Position numbers and translations under genes: made by a program
In this document: positions 54,516 to 64,000 of the stretch, one piece after another
How the letters are laid out: every line of letters begins with the position of its first letter
Position numbering within the stretch: position 1 is the first letter of the stretch
The notes under the pieces: model-generated
Told to the model about the DNA's origin: nothing
Seen by the model: only the letters and a program-made list of their open reading frames with translations
The model's database searches: none
NCBI GenBank assembly: GCA_009829735.1
Contig: CM020619.1
Coordinates: 21,471,366-21,535,365, forward strand
Reading direction: 5' to 3'
DNA: 64,000 nt
Source: Pyropia yezoensis
Lineage: Eukaryota; Rhodophyta; Bangiophyceae; Bangiales; Bangiaceae

Positions 54516-56458
54516 CCGCGAAAGTACCGACCATGCAGGTATCGCGCGTCGCCTGTCATAGCTCCGGGTATGCTCTCTCAGGGCCTCTCCCAGTGGTGAA
54601 GACGGAGTGCACCAGAGTAAAGGATATTTACCAAAGCAAACAGTGGCGTCAACGAGTGGCAGTGGAGGTGTGTTGGGCGTCGGCGGGTAGCGTTGGCGTC
54701 GGCGGAGTGAAGCCCCGTCTGTCTACCAGAGCTCCCGTGTAGATCAACCTTTCTCTCAATTAGGGTGGAATATTGTCACGTGGCACTGTAATTGTAATAC
54801 CAGAAGACCGGTCTTAACTAGGTGTGTGTATTGGACATTGTCTGACCGGATATTGTCACGTCCGTGACAGTACTCAGTCACGATCGATCGACTATCCTGG
54901 TCTTACACATGGACCTACACTGCGAGAATCGCCGATCGTTGCTAAAAGTAGCAGACGCCGCGGCAAGTCATACAGTTTTGTCAGCCGTGCCACAGCCCGG
55001 GACAATGCCCAATACTGACTGTATTGCCACACTGCCACGCCCCCCAACCTCTAAAACTTGAGCGTGGTCCCCTGTGTGCGGTACTGTACATATGCTGGAC
55101 ATATATGACGATGCGCACAGACTGCACTTAACTTGAGGCTACGGACGGATCGACCGGCCGCATGCCCTTGTGAGGGCGCTCTCACAGAGAGATGCCCGGG
55201 GGCTTCCATCGTAAGGATCGTTTGTCCATCTTGGAACGACGAATATATCCGCAACGGGCGCCACTTGGCAGCTGTTTTCTCTCGCGCGGCGCCATGCCGC
55301 GCACCGTGGCACACACGAAAGCATGCTCGGCGATCATCGTCATGTCATGTGGGTACCCTGTGCTGCAGAATATCTCCCTCTGACCTACTGCCGGCCACTT
55401 CCCGGTCCACCAACTATTCTTTGGTGAGACCGACGGCGTTTACACTGAGGGTGCGACACGGAACCTCGGCGTCTGGCATCCAGACGCCTCTCTCACTCCT
55501 GGAGAATTGCAAAACTGAGAGGGACTGGTCTGTTAGAGTACCACAGGGTTTTGATCACGCCATCCACTCTCGGCGGGCGGCATCTGTGAGGCGCAGCGAG
55601 CCCCGACAGCCCTGTCCAATGAGGCTCAAAAGAACGGGTGTCCTTCCAGCACGTTCCACCCCACTCGGTCAGCCGTCCACCACCCAAGCCCCCTCCTTCT
55701 TTCTATCCACAGTGACGAATCTACATACATACCTGCACACGGACACCACTCGAGATGCACTCGCCGCCCCCTTCCTCCCCTTCCCCGCCTGCCCTGCCTG
55801 CTGCGCGTGCCTCTCCAGCTGCGCACGACGATGCCCACGACGATGGGCACTGCCCTCCCCACGATGTGCGCACCCCCCCCCCTCCACCGCCGCTGACACG
55901 CCCACCCCGTCTGCGTCGCCCCCCCGCCGACGCCCCCACCAGAGGCTGCGCTGGCGGATGGCGACACGGCCTCGCTGGATGAGCCAACGGGCCTCGCCCC
56001 TGGCGTTGCGGGCCCCCCCAAGGGGTGATTGTGAATGTCGGCGAGATGATGAGAAAACAAGCAGTGTATTCCCCAACGACCCAACACCACGCGCCGAGGC
56101 TCCCAACAGGGGAGCGTCGGCGTGGTGTCAAGTCTGCCGCCGTCGGCCGCCGCCGTCGCACCGGCGCTAGGCCCGCCCTAATATGCGTGTCCACCTCACG
56201 CGGGTCCGGGCCAACACTGGCCAAAACATACCGCCACCAGCACCCTCCACACGGGTGTGGCCGCGCAAACAAGCCACCTACACGCGCAAACAAGCCACCT
56301 ACACGCGCAAACAAGCCACCTACACGCCCAGCCATCCAATCAAAAGACAGTACAGATAAACAACATGCGAATTGGTCCCCAATGTAAAGTGGCCCCCCTT
56401 GGCACCAAATCGGCTGAGCGCGAGGATGCGCACCCCAGCCAAGGCGGAAAACTCACAC
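54516..56458. other. AT-richer intergenic sequence; one possible small exon
   Basis: Frames are short from 54.5 to 55.7 kb. ATATTGTCACGT occurs twice (~54772 and ~54851). At 55755-56028 (plus) an ATG opens MHSPPPSSPSPPALPAARAS and continues in another frame to EAALADGDTASLDEPTG ending PPKG-stop; C-runs lie between, so it may be a small gene with homopolymer shifts. Confidence 0.3.
56262..56327. repeat. 21-bp tandem repeat, three copies
   Basis: CGCGCAAACAAGCCACCTACA is repeated three times with near identity. The minus strand reads as repeated VGGLFAR. Confidence 0.85.
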
Positions 56459-58340
56459 TCACCGCCCTCCCCCAGCCGAGCGCTCAGTCGATACCGGGGA
56501 ACGGATGATCCACTGCTGCACGGGGTTAGCGTCCTTGCCCATCCGCAAGACCGCGTCCAAGGCCGCGCACGGCCCAGGCTTGGTGAGCCCGTCCGCCACG
56601 TTGTGCTCAGACTTGAGCAAGCCCACATTGGAGATCTCCTTCCGCTTGTAGGCCTCCCGCGCCGCCGCCACATCGATCATAAGCCGCTTCTCGGTGGTGT
56701 GTGACGCTCTAGTGACGACGTCAAACATCTGCTTCGAGTCAGTAAGCATGACGAGCGGCAGGTGCTGCCGGTAAATGCGCTCTAAGTCGTGCTTGATGAT
56801 GTAGGCCGCATCAAAGGCGCCGGCAAAAGCATACACTTCCCCCGCCATGATGCTTCGGACCACCCGACGAGCCTTCTTGCTTGAATAGGCAAGTACGTGG
56901 CACTTGTCCGTGCCGTCGCACAGTAGCACGACGTAGCCAATCTGCGACGATTGGTCGTCGTTGTTGGCAAAAGAAGCATCGGCGTAGACGCGAAGATGCA
57001 GCGTCTCCCGATCGAGCGGGGTGTACGATAGGCTAAGGCTTGCCGTCGCCTTCGCGCGCTTGATGGCCCTGTTCAGCTCCTGCACATGGCGAGTGCCAAA
57101 CGACGCAGCCGTCACTTGCGCCGAGCGGTTGATGGCGCAGCATAGGTCCGGCCGGCTATGTGCCAACCATGCGAAGCCAGACCGCACCGAGACAAAAGTC
57201 TCATAATCGATGTCCAAAGACTGAATGACGGCGGCGTCCACATACTTCTCCTGGCCCAGGGCGAAGGAGCGTGGTAAACCAGGTACGGTCTTGATAGAGA
57301 CGCCGACAAAGTCAAAGCAGTCCCATTCTCTTGGCTTCGCCTCAAAGACCTTGAGAGTCTTCAGCGTCAGCTCCTGAAATGCCTCGTTGCCGCCGTGGGC
57401 GAAGTCATCGACGTAGTTGCCCATGAGCCCATCGACGCTATCGTCATTGGGCTTGACGAACAGACGCGGGTCCCCAGTGAGAGGCGACAGCTTGAGATTG
57501 TCCTCAGAATGGGCGGTCACTGTCACATCCCAGTAGTCCCCTGAGTCGGGGATGCCGTACAAAGGCAGTAGCACCTTCAGAAACTCGTCCTCCGCCAGGT
57601 TGAAGAGTGCGGCATCCTCCCGACTCAGCTTGAGGTAGATGTCCCTCGTCAGCTTGTCCTTGCTCTGCAAGTAGGCCTGGTCCACGTCGTGAAGGAACAG
57701 GCGGATGCCGCGGACTGCGCTGGTAGACTAAGAGCCTCGCGGAGCTCTGACGGAGAGCAGAAGCACTGTGAACGATGAAGAGCTTAGCCCTGTCCCTGTG
57801 CCCCTGGCCGACAAGCCGCGACTTGGGCATCTCGTCGTTGGTGCCCACCTTCTTGAAGGCCTCAACAAAACGCGCCCCAAGGACAGTTGCTCCTCCAGGT
57901 ACGGACGCCTTCGGCACCTTCTCGAATGCGCCGCGCCGCATAAGCCCGTCGGCTTTTTTACGTCGCGCTCCTTGGATCCCCGGCAACAGGATGCGTGGGT
58001 CTCCTGCCTTCAGGACCTCGGTGATGCAGACGTCCCCTGGGGTCTGAGGCTCCTCAGTAGTTGAGCGGTAGGCCTTGTCGCGGAGCTCCCCCACTCGACG
58101 ACTGGTCTCCGCGACGAGGGTGTCGCCGGCGATGATGCCGTCTAGGATGGAGCCCACTTGCTCGTCTGTGGGCTTGGCCGCCGTCTGGGAAGGCTCGCCG
58201 TCGGTGCCCGTCACGGGGGGCGGCAGGTACTCCTTAACCTTGTCAATGGAGAACATCTTGGCTTTGTTATTCACATCCAGCCAGACTTGCTTGCTGCTGC
58301 AACTGATCACCCGGTACGGTCCCTCCCACTTGTCCACAGG
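56459..58340 (-). pseudogene. pol: Truncated Ty1/copia pol fragment (integrase end, RT, RNase H)
   Basis: On the minus strand the fragment starts inside the integrase C-terminus (DKWEGPYRVISCSSKQVWLD, ~58330). It passes the linker (VCITEVLKAGDPRILLPGIQ) and enters reverse transcriptase (VLGARFVEAFKKVGTNDEMP, KSRLVGQGHRDRAKLF). Near 57715-57735 one base must be shifted to continue into DQAYLQSKDKLTRDIYLKLS, followed by FLKVLLPLYGIPDSGDYW and the catalytic NYVDDFAHGG (~57420). RNase H is clear (LRVYADASFANNDDQSSQIG, MAGEVYAFAGAFDAAYIIKH, LTDSKQMFDVV, SEHNVADGLTKP). Gag, protease and most of integrase are absent, and no LTRs were found, so this is a 5'-truncated, frameshifted copy. YVDD and the ADxS RNase H motif place it in copia, not gypsy. 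Confidence 0.85.
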
Positions 58341-59121
58341 TGTGAGGAACCACCCACACTTGGGCAGCCCTCAACGTACTCGTGATGGTGTCAGCTACCC
58401 GTGCCAGCCAATAGGGCGACAGGGTGCGGGGAAGAGGATGGAGGTGGTGACGGTGGTGGGTCTGGGGAAGAGGACGGCGCGACGTCGGTGGTGATCGAGA
58501 GGGTTCAAAGGGTGAAGGTCGTCTTTGGTCTGTGTCTGTGGTTGCCCTTCCGGTCTCCCCCGGTGGCGCCGACACTCACGCACTATATACTCGCGTCGGG
58601 GCACCCGAGGTGCCCCAAAGCATGCGTTTCCCCGTCGCTCCACCGGTAGGCACAAAACGGCCCAAAAACACAGCATGGCTCTCAGAACAAAGCATGGGCG
58701 GGCGTGCGCACTAAAGGAGTGCAGCCCCAGTTTGCCCCAAACGAAGGGGTCCGGCGTGCGGCGCCTAGGGCGCCGCCCCAGCCGGCTCCAGACGCCAGTC
58801 GGCCCGAAGGTCCGAGAGGCGTGTAAGCACGATTCGATCGAGTCGGCCGAATCGGCCAGCCGGCTAGCCAGTCACATCGCTGCAATGCTGCAGCGAGGAC
58901 ATTTTAACGGACTCGCCAGCTGTGGCAGATGTGGCTCGTCATGGGTGCTGACGGTGGCGCCTTTCGACAGGCCATGATGGGCTGTCGATAGCTGCTGTCG
59001 TGCGGCCGGCAGACACCGTGAGACAGCGGCTGACTCATCTTGCGTCTGGAAGGTACACCGCGTCATGCCTCACAATACAAGGAGTTGATCCATGTTGCCA
59101 GGAGTTGATTCGGCAGGATCT
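58341..59121. other. Non-coding between copia fragment and second gypsy element
   Basis: Mixed GC; only short frames are present. No gene is seen. Confidence 0.5.
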
Positions 59122-59187
59122 GTAAGGAGAGGTCCCAGATATTATCCCTTAAGTATTAGGCATGGGATTAGGGGGGAAATCCTTACA
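59122..59187 (-). repeat. Candidate short 3' LTR of second gypsy element
   Basis: It is bounded on the element strand by TGTAAGGA and TCCTTACA and preceded by a polypurine tract. No second copy is available in the window. Confidence 0.3.
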
Positions 59188-59197
59188 CCTCCCCCCC

Positions 59198-62100
59198 TTA
59201 GGACGTGCGTCGAAGGAAGGCGTCGAGAACCTCAGGTGCGTTGTCGAGGTCTTGCGTGGTTAGCCAGGTGTTCTCACTGACATCGCAGCCTTTCCACTTG
59301 ACCAGGTACTGCAGTCGTCCACGGCGTTTTCGTGACCGAATAATGGAGTCCACTTCGTACTCAACCGATCCGTCCGGAAATGCTACCGGAGCTGGAGCGG
59401 GAGGAAGTCGACCATACGGATCAGCGTTGTACGGCTTGAGTAGACTGGCGTGAAAGGCGTTGTGCACCTTTCGATCAAGGACTGCTTGAGGCAGATCCAG
59501 ACGGAACGTAACATCATTGATGTTTTCAGTGACTCGGTATGGTCCCGAAAACTTAGGCATCAACTTGCGAGCGCCCTGGAAGGCGTCCGGCATAAGGTTC
59601 TTGGTGCTCAGGAGCACGAGGTCGTCGACAGCGATCGTACATGGTCGGCGTCGACGGTTAGCGTACGCCGAGCGCGTCTCATTGGCCTTCTTGATAGCGA
59701 TAATGGCAGTCTCCTGAGCTTTTTGCAGACTGCTTAGCCAATCTGAGACTGCTGGTAGTTTCGATTCCTTGCTCTCGACGATGTCGACAGGTACTGTCCT
59801 TGGTTCAAAGCCGTAGTTCAGGAAAAATGGGGAGTACGTCGTGACCGCATTGGGTGACCGGTTGTAAGCTACTTCTGCAGCAACAAGGAAGAGGTCCCAA
59901 TCACCCTGATGATGGTTCACGAAGTTTCGCAGGATTTCTTCAATCTTCTTGTTCATGATCTCGGTTTGTCCGTCCGTCTGGGGATGATAGGCTGAAGATG
60001 CCTTGATCTTGACCTTGAGAATTTCGGTGAGCGACTGCCAGAAGTTGCAGAAGAAGATACGGTCTCGGTCGCAGACGACGTCGGATGGTAGACCGTGATG
60101 ACGGTAGACGTGATCATGGTAGAGTTGCGCTACGACTGGTGCAGTACAGTCGGGCTTCATTGGTGCTAGTCGAATCATCTTCGACAGTCAGTCCACAATG
60201 ACGTAAATGCCATTGTGGCCCCTTTGGGTCAGTGGAAGAGGGGTGATAAAGTCCATGGAGACACTTGCCCATCGTTGGTTCGGTGGATCTAGTGGTTTGA
60301 GGTGACCCAGAGGTGAATGGGTGCCAGCTTTGTTCCGCTGGCACAAATCACATGATTGTACGTATCTTTGGACGTCCTTCCGCATTGTCTTCCAGTAGTA
60401 TTTGGAAGCAATAGCGTTGGTGGTTTTCTTAACTCCCATATGTCCTTGGCTTGGGATGTCGTGGTAGTCATGGAGTAGTCTTTGGCGTAGAGTACCAACG
60501 GGGATGCACGTACGGTCACCTCGTTTCAACAACCTCATGTGAAGCCGGTAGGGAGATACCGGGTCTTTGACTAGGTCGGCAAACTCGGGATCCGCGTTGT
60601 ACTCTTGGTCTAGGGTGGCAAGGTCTTGATCACTTTGGCTTATGGTCATGAGGTTGTTGATTTCAGTTTTTTTGGGTAGGCTTTCGATGGTCTTGGTTAG
60701 CACGCGACTAAGGAGATCTTGATTGGGAGCGTGCTTATCGGGGGCGTCTTGTGAATGCCTTGAAAGAGCATCAGCTACGGGGTTGGAAGTGCCCTTGATG
60801 GGGATGATCTTGAAATCGAATTGCTCCAACAGCTCTAGCCACTTGACTTGGCGGTCGTTGAGCTTCTCTTGGGTTTTCAAGTACCTTAGGGACTCATGGT
60901 CGGTGTGCACCTCGAACGACCTTCCATGGAGGTAGCAGCGCCAGTGTCGAATGGCTTGTACAACTGCGAGCAGTTCGCGCTCACGGATACTGTAGCGCTG
61001 TTCGTGGATGTTCAGCGTCAATGAGAAGTAGGCCACTGGGCGTCGTCCTTTTCCGTCATCTTGTTCAAGGACAGCGCCAACAGCATACCCACTGGCATCT
61101 GTGGAGACGAAGATTGGGTACCTCTTGTCGAATGGCCTCAGTACTGGTGCACTTGTCGTCAGGGTTTGTAGTTGCTCAAAAGCCTTCTGGGCGTCAGAGT
61201 TCCATTCGAAGTCGACGTTTCCAGTAATCCTTGTGAGGGGTGCAGCCACGGATGCCATTCCCTTAATAAATCGACGATAGAAGTTGACCATGCCGAGGAA
61301 AGATTGCACATCTTTTTTGCTCTGTGGCGTTGCCCATGATCGAATGGCTTGGACCTTGTAGTCCTCCATAGAGAAGCCTTCGTTGGAAATGACATGGCCG
61401 AGGTAGTCCACAGTTGTTCGCGCAAATTGGCATTTGCTGAGTTTGGCGTAGAGCTTATGCTCTCGCAGCTTGTCCAGGGCTTGCCTTAGGTGCTTTAGAT
61501 GATCTTCGTAAGCTTCACTGTAGACCAGGATGTCGTCGAGGTAGACGCAGATAAACTCGTAGAGATAGGGTCGGAAGACGTCATTCATTAGGTTCATGAA
61601 GACCGCGGGGGCATTTGTTAGCCCAAAGGGTAGCACGGTATATTCGTAGAACCCGTATTTTGTTCGGAACGCCGTCAGTGGGATAGTATCAGGGTCAAGC
61701 CGGATCTGGTGGTAACCTGATCGGAGGTCGATCTTCGTGAAGTACTTGGCCTTTCGCAGTTGGTCGAAGATGTCGTCAATTCTTGGTAAGGGATATGCGT
61801 TCTTGATAGTGGCTTTGTTCAATGCTCGATAATCGATGCACATTCGCCAGCCACCGTCCTTCTTTGCGGCAAAGAGTACAGAAGAGCCCCACGGTGAGGC
61901 ACTTGGTTGGATGAACCCCTTTCGTATGAGGGTTGCAAGTTGTGTCTTGCGTTCATCGAGTTCCCATTCAGATAGGCGATAAATGCCACTGCGACGTGGT
62001 TGAGCGTCCTCCGTAAGCTTGACGCTAAACTTGTGACTTCGTTCAGGAGGAAGTCCATCGGGAAGCTCTTCCGGGAAGACGTCGGCGTACTCGTTGAGAA

Positions 62101-62727
62101 TCTCTTGGACGTCATTCTTGTCTTCAGCTTCTCCCATTTTGATCGCATTGATGTCAAAGGTGCTGGAAGGATCTTCGGATTGCAGGTAAATGGCGAAGAC
62201 AGGAACTTTTTGAATAAGGTCCTTGGCGAGGCGTTGCCTACTAATCAGGCCATGGGGTTTCTTGAGGGAGGCAGTGATGGAGATGTTCTTTTGGTTAAAC
62301 TTGAAGGAGATCTTGTTCTTATTGTTGTTGATTTTGGCGTCCTTGTCGTCACGCCATTTCTTTCCGAGGATGATGTCATACGCACTTAGGTCGCATACAG
62401 CAAACCAAAGACGTTCTTGGTATGGGCCGATGTGAATCTCTAAGAGTTCAATGGTCTCTGCGAGGACGTGGGAGCGACCATCGGGCATGTTAGCCGCGAA
62501 GTCCGTTTCTTTCGTGGTCACATTCGGGGTATTCACGAGGCGCCTTGATACGACGTTGATGGGAGATCCGTCGTCAAACAGCACCTTAACAAGATGTCCA
62601 TTGACAGAGGCAGTAGAAGGCAGATGCCCGAGACGCGGGCCTTCAAATGGTGACGACATGTTTTCAGGAACCGAAGAAGCGTCTGGCACCGGTTTTGATG
62701 ACGGTTGCTGCTTCAGTTCCGCTGGCC
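59198..62727 (-). pseudogene. pol: Pol of second gypsy element with one in-frame TGA
   Basis: Pol is entered by -1 frameshifting from gag near 62728. Protease: VKVLFDDGSPINVVS (Asp-Asp-Gly, a variant of D-S/T-G). Reverse transcriptase: GGWRMCIDYRALNKATIKNA, KIDLRSGYHQIRL, LPFGLTNAPAVF, YLDDILVYS (~61550). RNase H: FVSTDASGYAVGAVLEQDDG and HTDHESLRYL. Integrase: HHCC finger (GHMGVKKTTNAIASKYYWKT, CDLCQRNKAG), then DDE (VSMDFITPLPL, CDRDRIFF, YHPQTDGQTEIMNKK). The chromodomain is EYEVDSIIRSRKRRGRLQYL followed by VKWKGCD. The only lesion is TGA at 60188-60190, inside the integrase core at a position that is normally Arg (CGA to TGA). The remainder to 59198 stays in frame. Otherwise it is full length, about 1,175 codons. 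Confidence 0.9.
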
Positions 62728-63582
62728 TTTTGGGCAGTCCTTGGCCATATGTCCTTTCTCACGGCAGCGGAGGCAGAGGCCTTCACGCATGCAGCGCTGA
62801 CGCTCTTCAGGCGTGAGTTTCTCGACTTTGATGCTGGAGATTTCCATGGGAATGACACCCGTCGTGGATGGCCTCGCAGATGTGCCGCCGAGGTGCGTCG
62901 AGGCACCAGCCTTGGCAGCCTCCACGCGCAGAGCGTCAGTCATGACAGATTCAAGATCCGAGTAGGTCTTGAGACAAAGAGCCTGCCAGATGTCCCGCTT
63001 CAAGCCTCGGGTGTAGCGGTCAATCTTCTCGGCTTCCGTGATGTCAGGGATGTCCAAGAGGACGCTCAGAGACGTCCTGTTGAACGTTCCGACGTCTTTG
63101 ATTTGGCGCCACGAGTGCAGCTTGTCTCGTGCCGCTTGTGTCTTGTTCAGTGGACTGAAGCGGCGAATTAGAGCAGAACGGAAGGATTCCCAGTTCGGGA
63201 CAGCTGTAGTCTGACTGTAGACCTTCCACCAGTCGAACGCTTCGCCGTCGAGGAAGGTGCAAGCAATACTGCACGCATCGTCGGGGTCACTCAGTCGCAC
63301 ATAGAAATCCATATGCGAGCACCACGCTTCAACCGTCCCAGGTTTACCGGAGAAAGCCACGGGTTTGTTCGGCCTCGCGGATTTCATGCCACTAGTAGTG
63401 GCCCTGGCCTTGGCTTCGGACAGTTGCTGCTTAGCGTCGGCTAGTTCCATCTTATGAGCCTCGAGTTGTTCGCTCATTTGCGCGACAAACGCTGTAAGCT
63501 GGGTCCAGGCTTCCATGGTCGGTGCGTTCGAGCCCGAGCCCGGATTGGCCGGGTTGACACCCCCTGGGATTGGTGCATCCAT
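62713..63582 (-). CDS. gag: Gag of second gypsy element
   Basis: This intact 289-aa gag starts at the ATG at 63582 (MDAPIPGGVNPANPGSGSNA). It has an N-terminal coiled coil (VAQMSEQLEAHKMELADAKQ), a retrotransposon-gag capsid core (AWCSHMDFYVRL, DGEAFDWWKVY, WESFRSALIRRFSPLNKTQA) and a helical C-terminal capsid part (EKIDRYTRGLKRDIWQALCL). A CCHC zinc knuckle CLRCREKGHMAKDCPK lies at the end (~residues 270-285). It ends four codons after a slippery heptamer that can deliver ribosomes into pol. It forms the particle shell and packages RNA. Confidence 0.9.
   Translation of the reverse strand: MDAPIPGGVNPANPGSGSNAPTMEAWTQLTAFVAQMSEQLEAHKMELADAKQQLSEAKARATTSGMKSARPNKPVAFSGKPGTVEAWCSHMDFYVRLSDPDDACSIACTFLDGEAFDWWKVYSQTTAVPNWESFRSALIRRFSPLNKTQAARDKLHSWRQIKDVGTFNRTSLSVLLDIPDITEAEKIDRYTRGLKRDIWQALCLKTYSDLESVMTDALRVEAAKAGASTHLGGTSARPSTTGVIPMEISSIKVEKLTPEERQRCMREGLCLRCREKGHMAKDCPKGQRN
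62728..62734 (-). promoter_or_regulatory. Candidate -1 frameshift site (C CCA AAA)
   Basis: On the minus strand the gag codons TGC CCA AAA GGC contain the X XXY YYZ heptamer CCCAAAA in the correct phase. Slipping back one base gives AGG CCA GCG..., which is exactly the open pol frame. The gag stop lies four codons later. Confidence 0.6.
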
Positions 63583-64000
63583 GGTGTCTTGGGTTCAAGT
63601 CCGAGGCAAACAAACTTACAACCCAGATTTCACAAGACTTGCTTGGGGAGGACCCCAAGGAAGATCTCGGAGATGTGGGATAGGAGTTTGTCTGCAGCAG
63701 TAGTGGTGTACACGATTTGGATAAGTGCTGCGCTAGTTGCTGCAACGTTCCAAATGATGTACAGCACTACTTCGAGAAGCACAAGAAATTCGGTTGAAAT
63801 CACACAAACGGATTATTCAGAAGCGTCCGTGCACAGGCCCGAGTCGGGTCGTGTCGGATTTCCAAGCGGGGGGATCAATGGGGGAAAATCGGGCTCATAG
63901 GCCAGATCCAGGCGCGTGTCAACAGGTGTCAATCGGTGCGGCGCGCCAGCGTGCGGTGATGATCCTTGCCACGTGTGTGCCGCTCGAAATGTTCCACCGA
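63583..64000 (-). other. 5' untranslated region of second gypsy element
   Basis: No LTR-like sequence matching the 3' candidate and no gene is seen. The 5' LTR must lie beyond the window or be lost. Confidence 0.4.

Larger units (their letters stand above)
59122..64000 (-). mobile_element. Second Ty3/gypsy chromovirus, 5' end beyond window
   Basis: Gag (63582-62713) and pol (to 59198) are on the minus strand in Ty3 order with a C-terminal chromodomain. Downstream of pol a purine run AAGGGGGGGAGG is followed by TGTAAGGA, a plausible 3' LTR start. TCCTTACA about 66 bp further (59122-59129 on the plus strand reads TGTAAGGA) would make a very short LTR (59122-59187), which I cannot confirm because the 5' LTR is not in the 418 bp beyond gag. 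Its base composition is clearly lower in GC than the host genes, and its sequence is unlike that of the first gypsy element. Confidence 0.85.

Noticed and set aside
55133..56170. 345-codon plus frame
   Set aside because: Non-ATG start and mixed composition; only the small segment at 55755-56028 looks plausible, in other frames.

Overview
The window looks like nuclear DNA of a very GC-rich eukaryote. Protein genes are dominated by Gly/Ala/Pro homopolymers, long poly-G/poly-C tracts are everywhere, introns are few, and several transposable-element families are present. Together with a tRNA-Ser gene that appears to carry a second intron in its T loop (a feature I know from red-algal nuclear tRNAs), this points to a red alga of the Porphyra/Pyropia type. 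That assignment is inference from composition and gene style, not from a search.

Layout. 1-1659: 5' end of a low-complexity protein gene (minus), running off the window. 1660-9714: G-rich and then mixed sequence without a gene I can defend, but with microsatellites and two hairpins. 9715-10983: Ala/Gly-rich protein (plus). 12061-12322: start of a small secreted-protein gene, interrupted at 12323 by a complete PIF/Harbinger DNA transposon (12323-15685; 15-bp terminal inverted repeats, TGA target duplication) with a DDE transposase (plus) and a convergent spliced SAP-domain protein (minus). 17647-19128: orphan 493-aa protein. 19137-21870: frame-broken TMEM62-like metallophosphoesterase (minus). 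22566-31944: full-length Ty3/gypsy chromovirus with 469-bp LTRs, GTGAG target duplication, gag and pol split by five in-frame stops, and an intact 647-aa antisense ORF. 32149-32841: exon of a YHYH-domain protein with a premature TAG. 36178-39300: zinc-finger protein resembling the CDCA7/R1 type. 39832-41070: RBBP9-like alpha/beta hydrolase that has lost catalytic residues. 41498-41600: tRNA-Ser(AGA). 42030-46991: large Ala-rich/acidic protein with six frame breaks, all at homopolymers. 50094-54290: decayed transposase-like genes. 56459-58340: truncated Ty1/copia fragment. 59122-64000: second Ty3/gypsy chromovirus (minus), cut by the window edge.

Two themes recur. First, host-gene reading frames break almost only at homopolymers of 13 or more G/C, which suggests either assembly length errors or true instability. 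Second, transposable-element frames break mostly by single nonsense codons, not indels; nearly all are one C-to-T (or G-to-A) change away from a Gln, Arg or Trp codon, suggesting cytosine-deamination decay or, less likely, tolerated readthrough.
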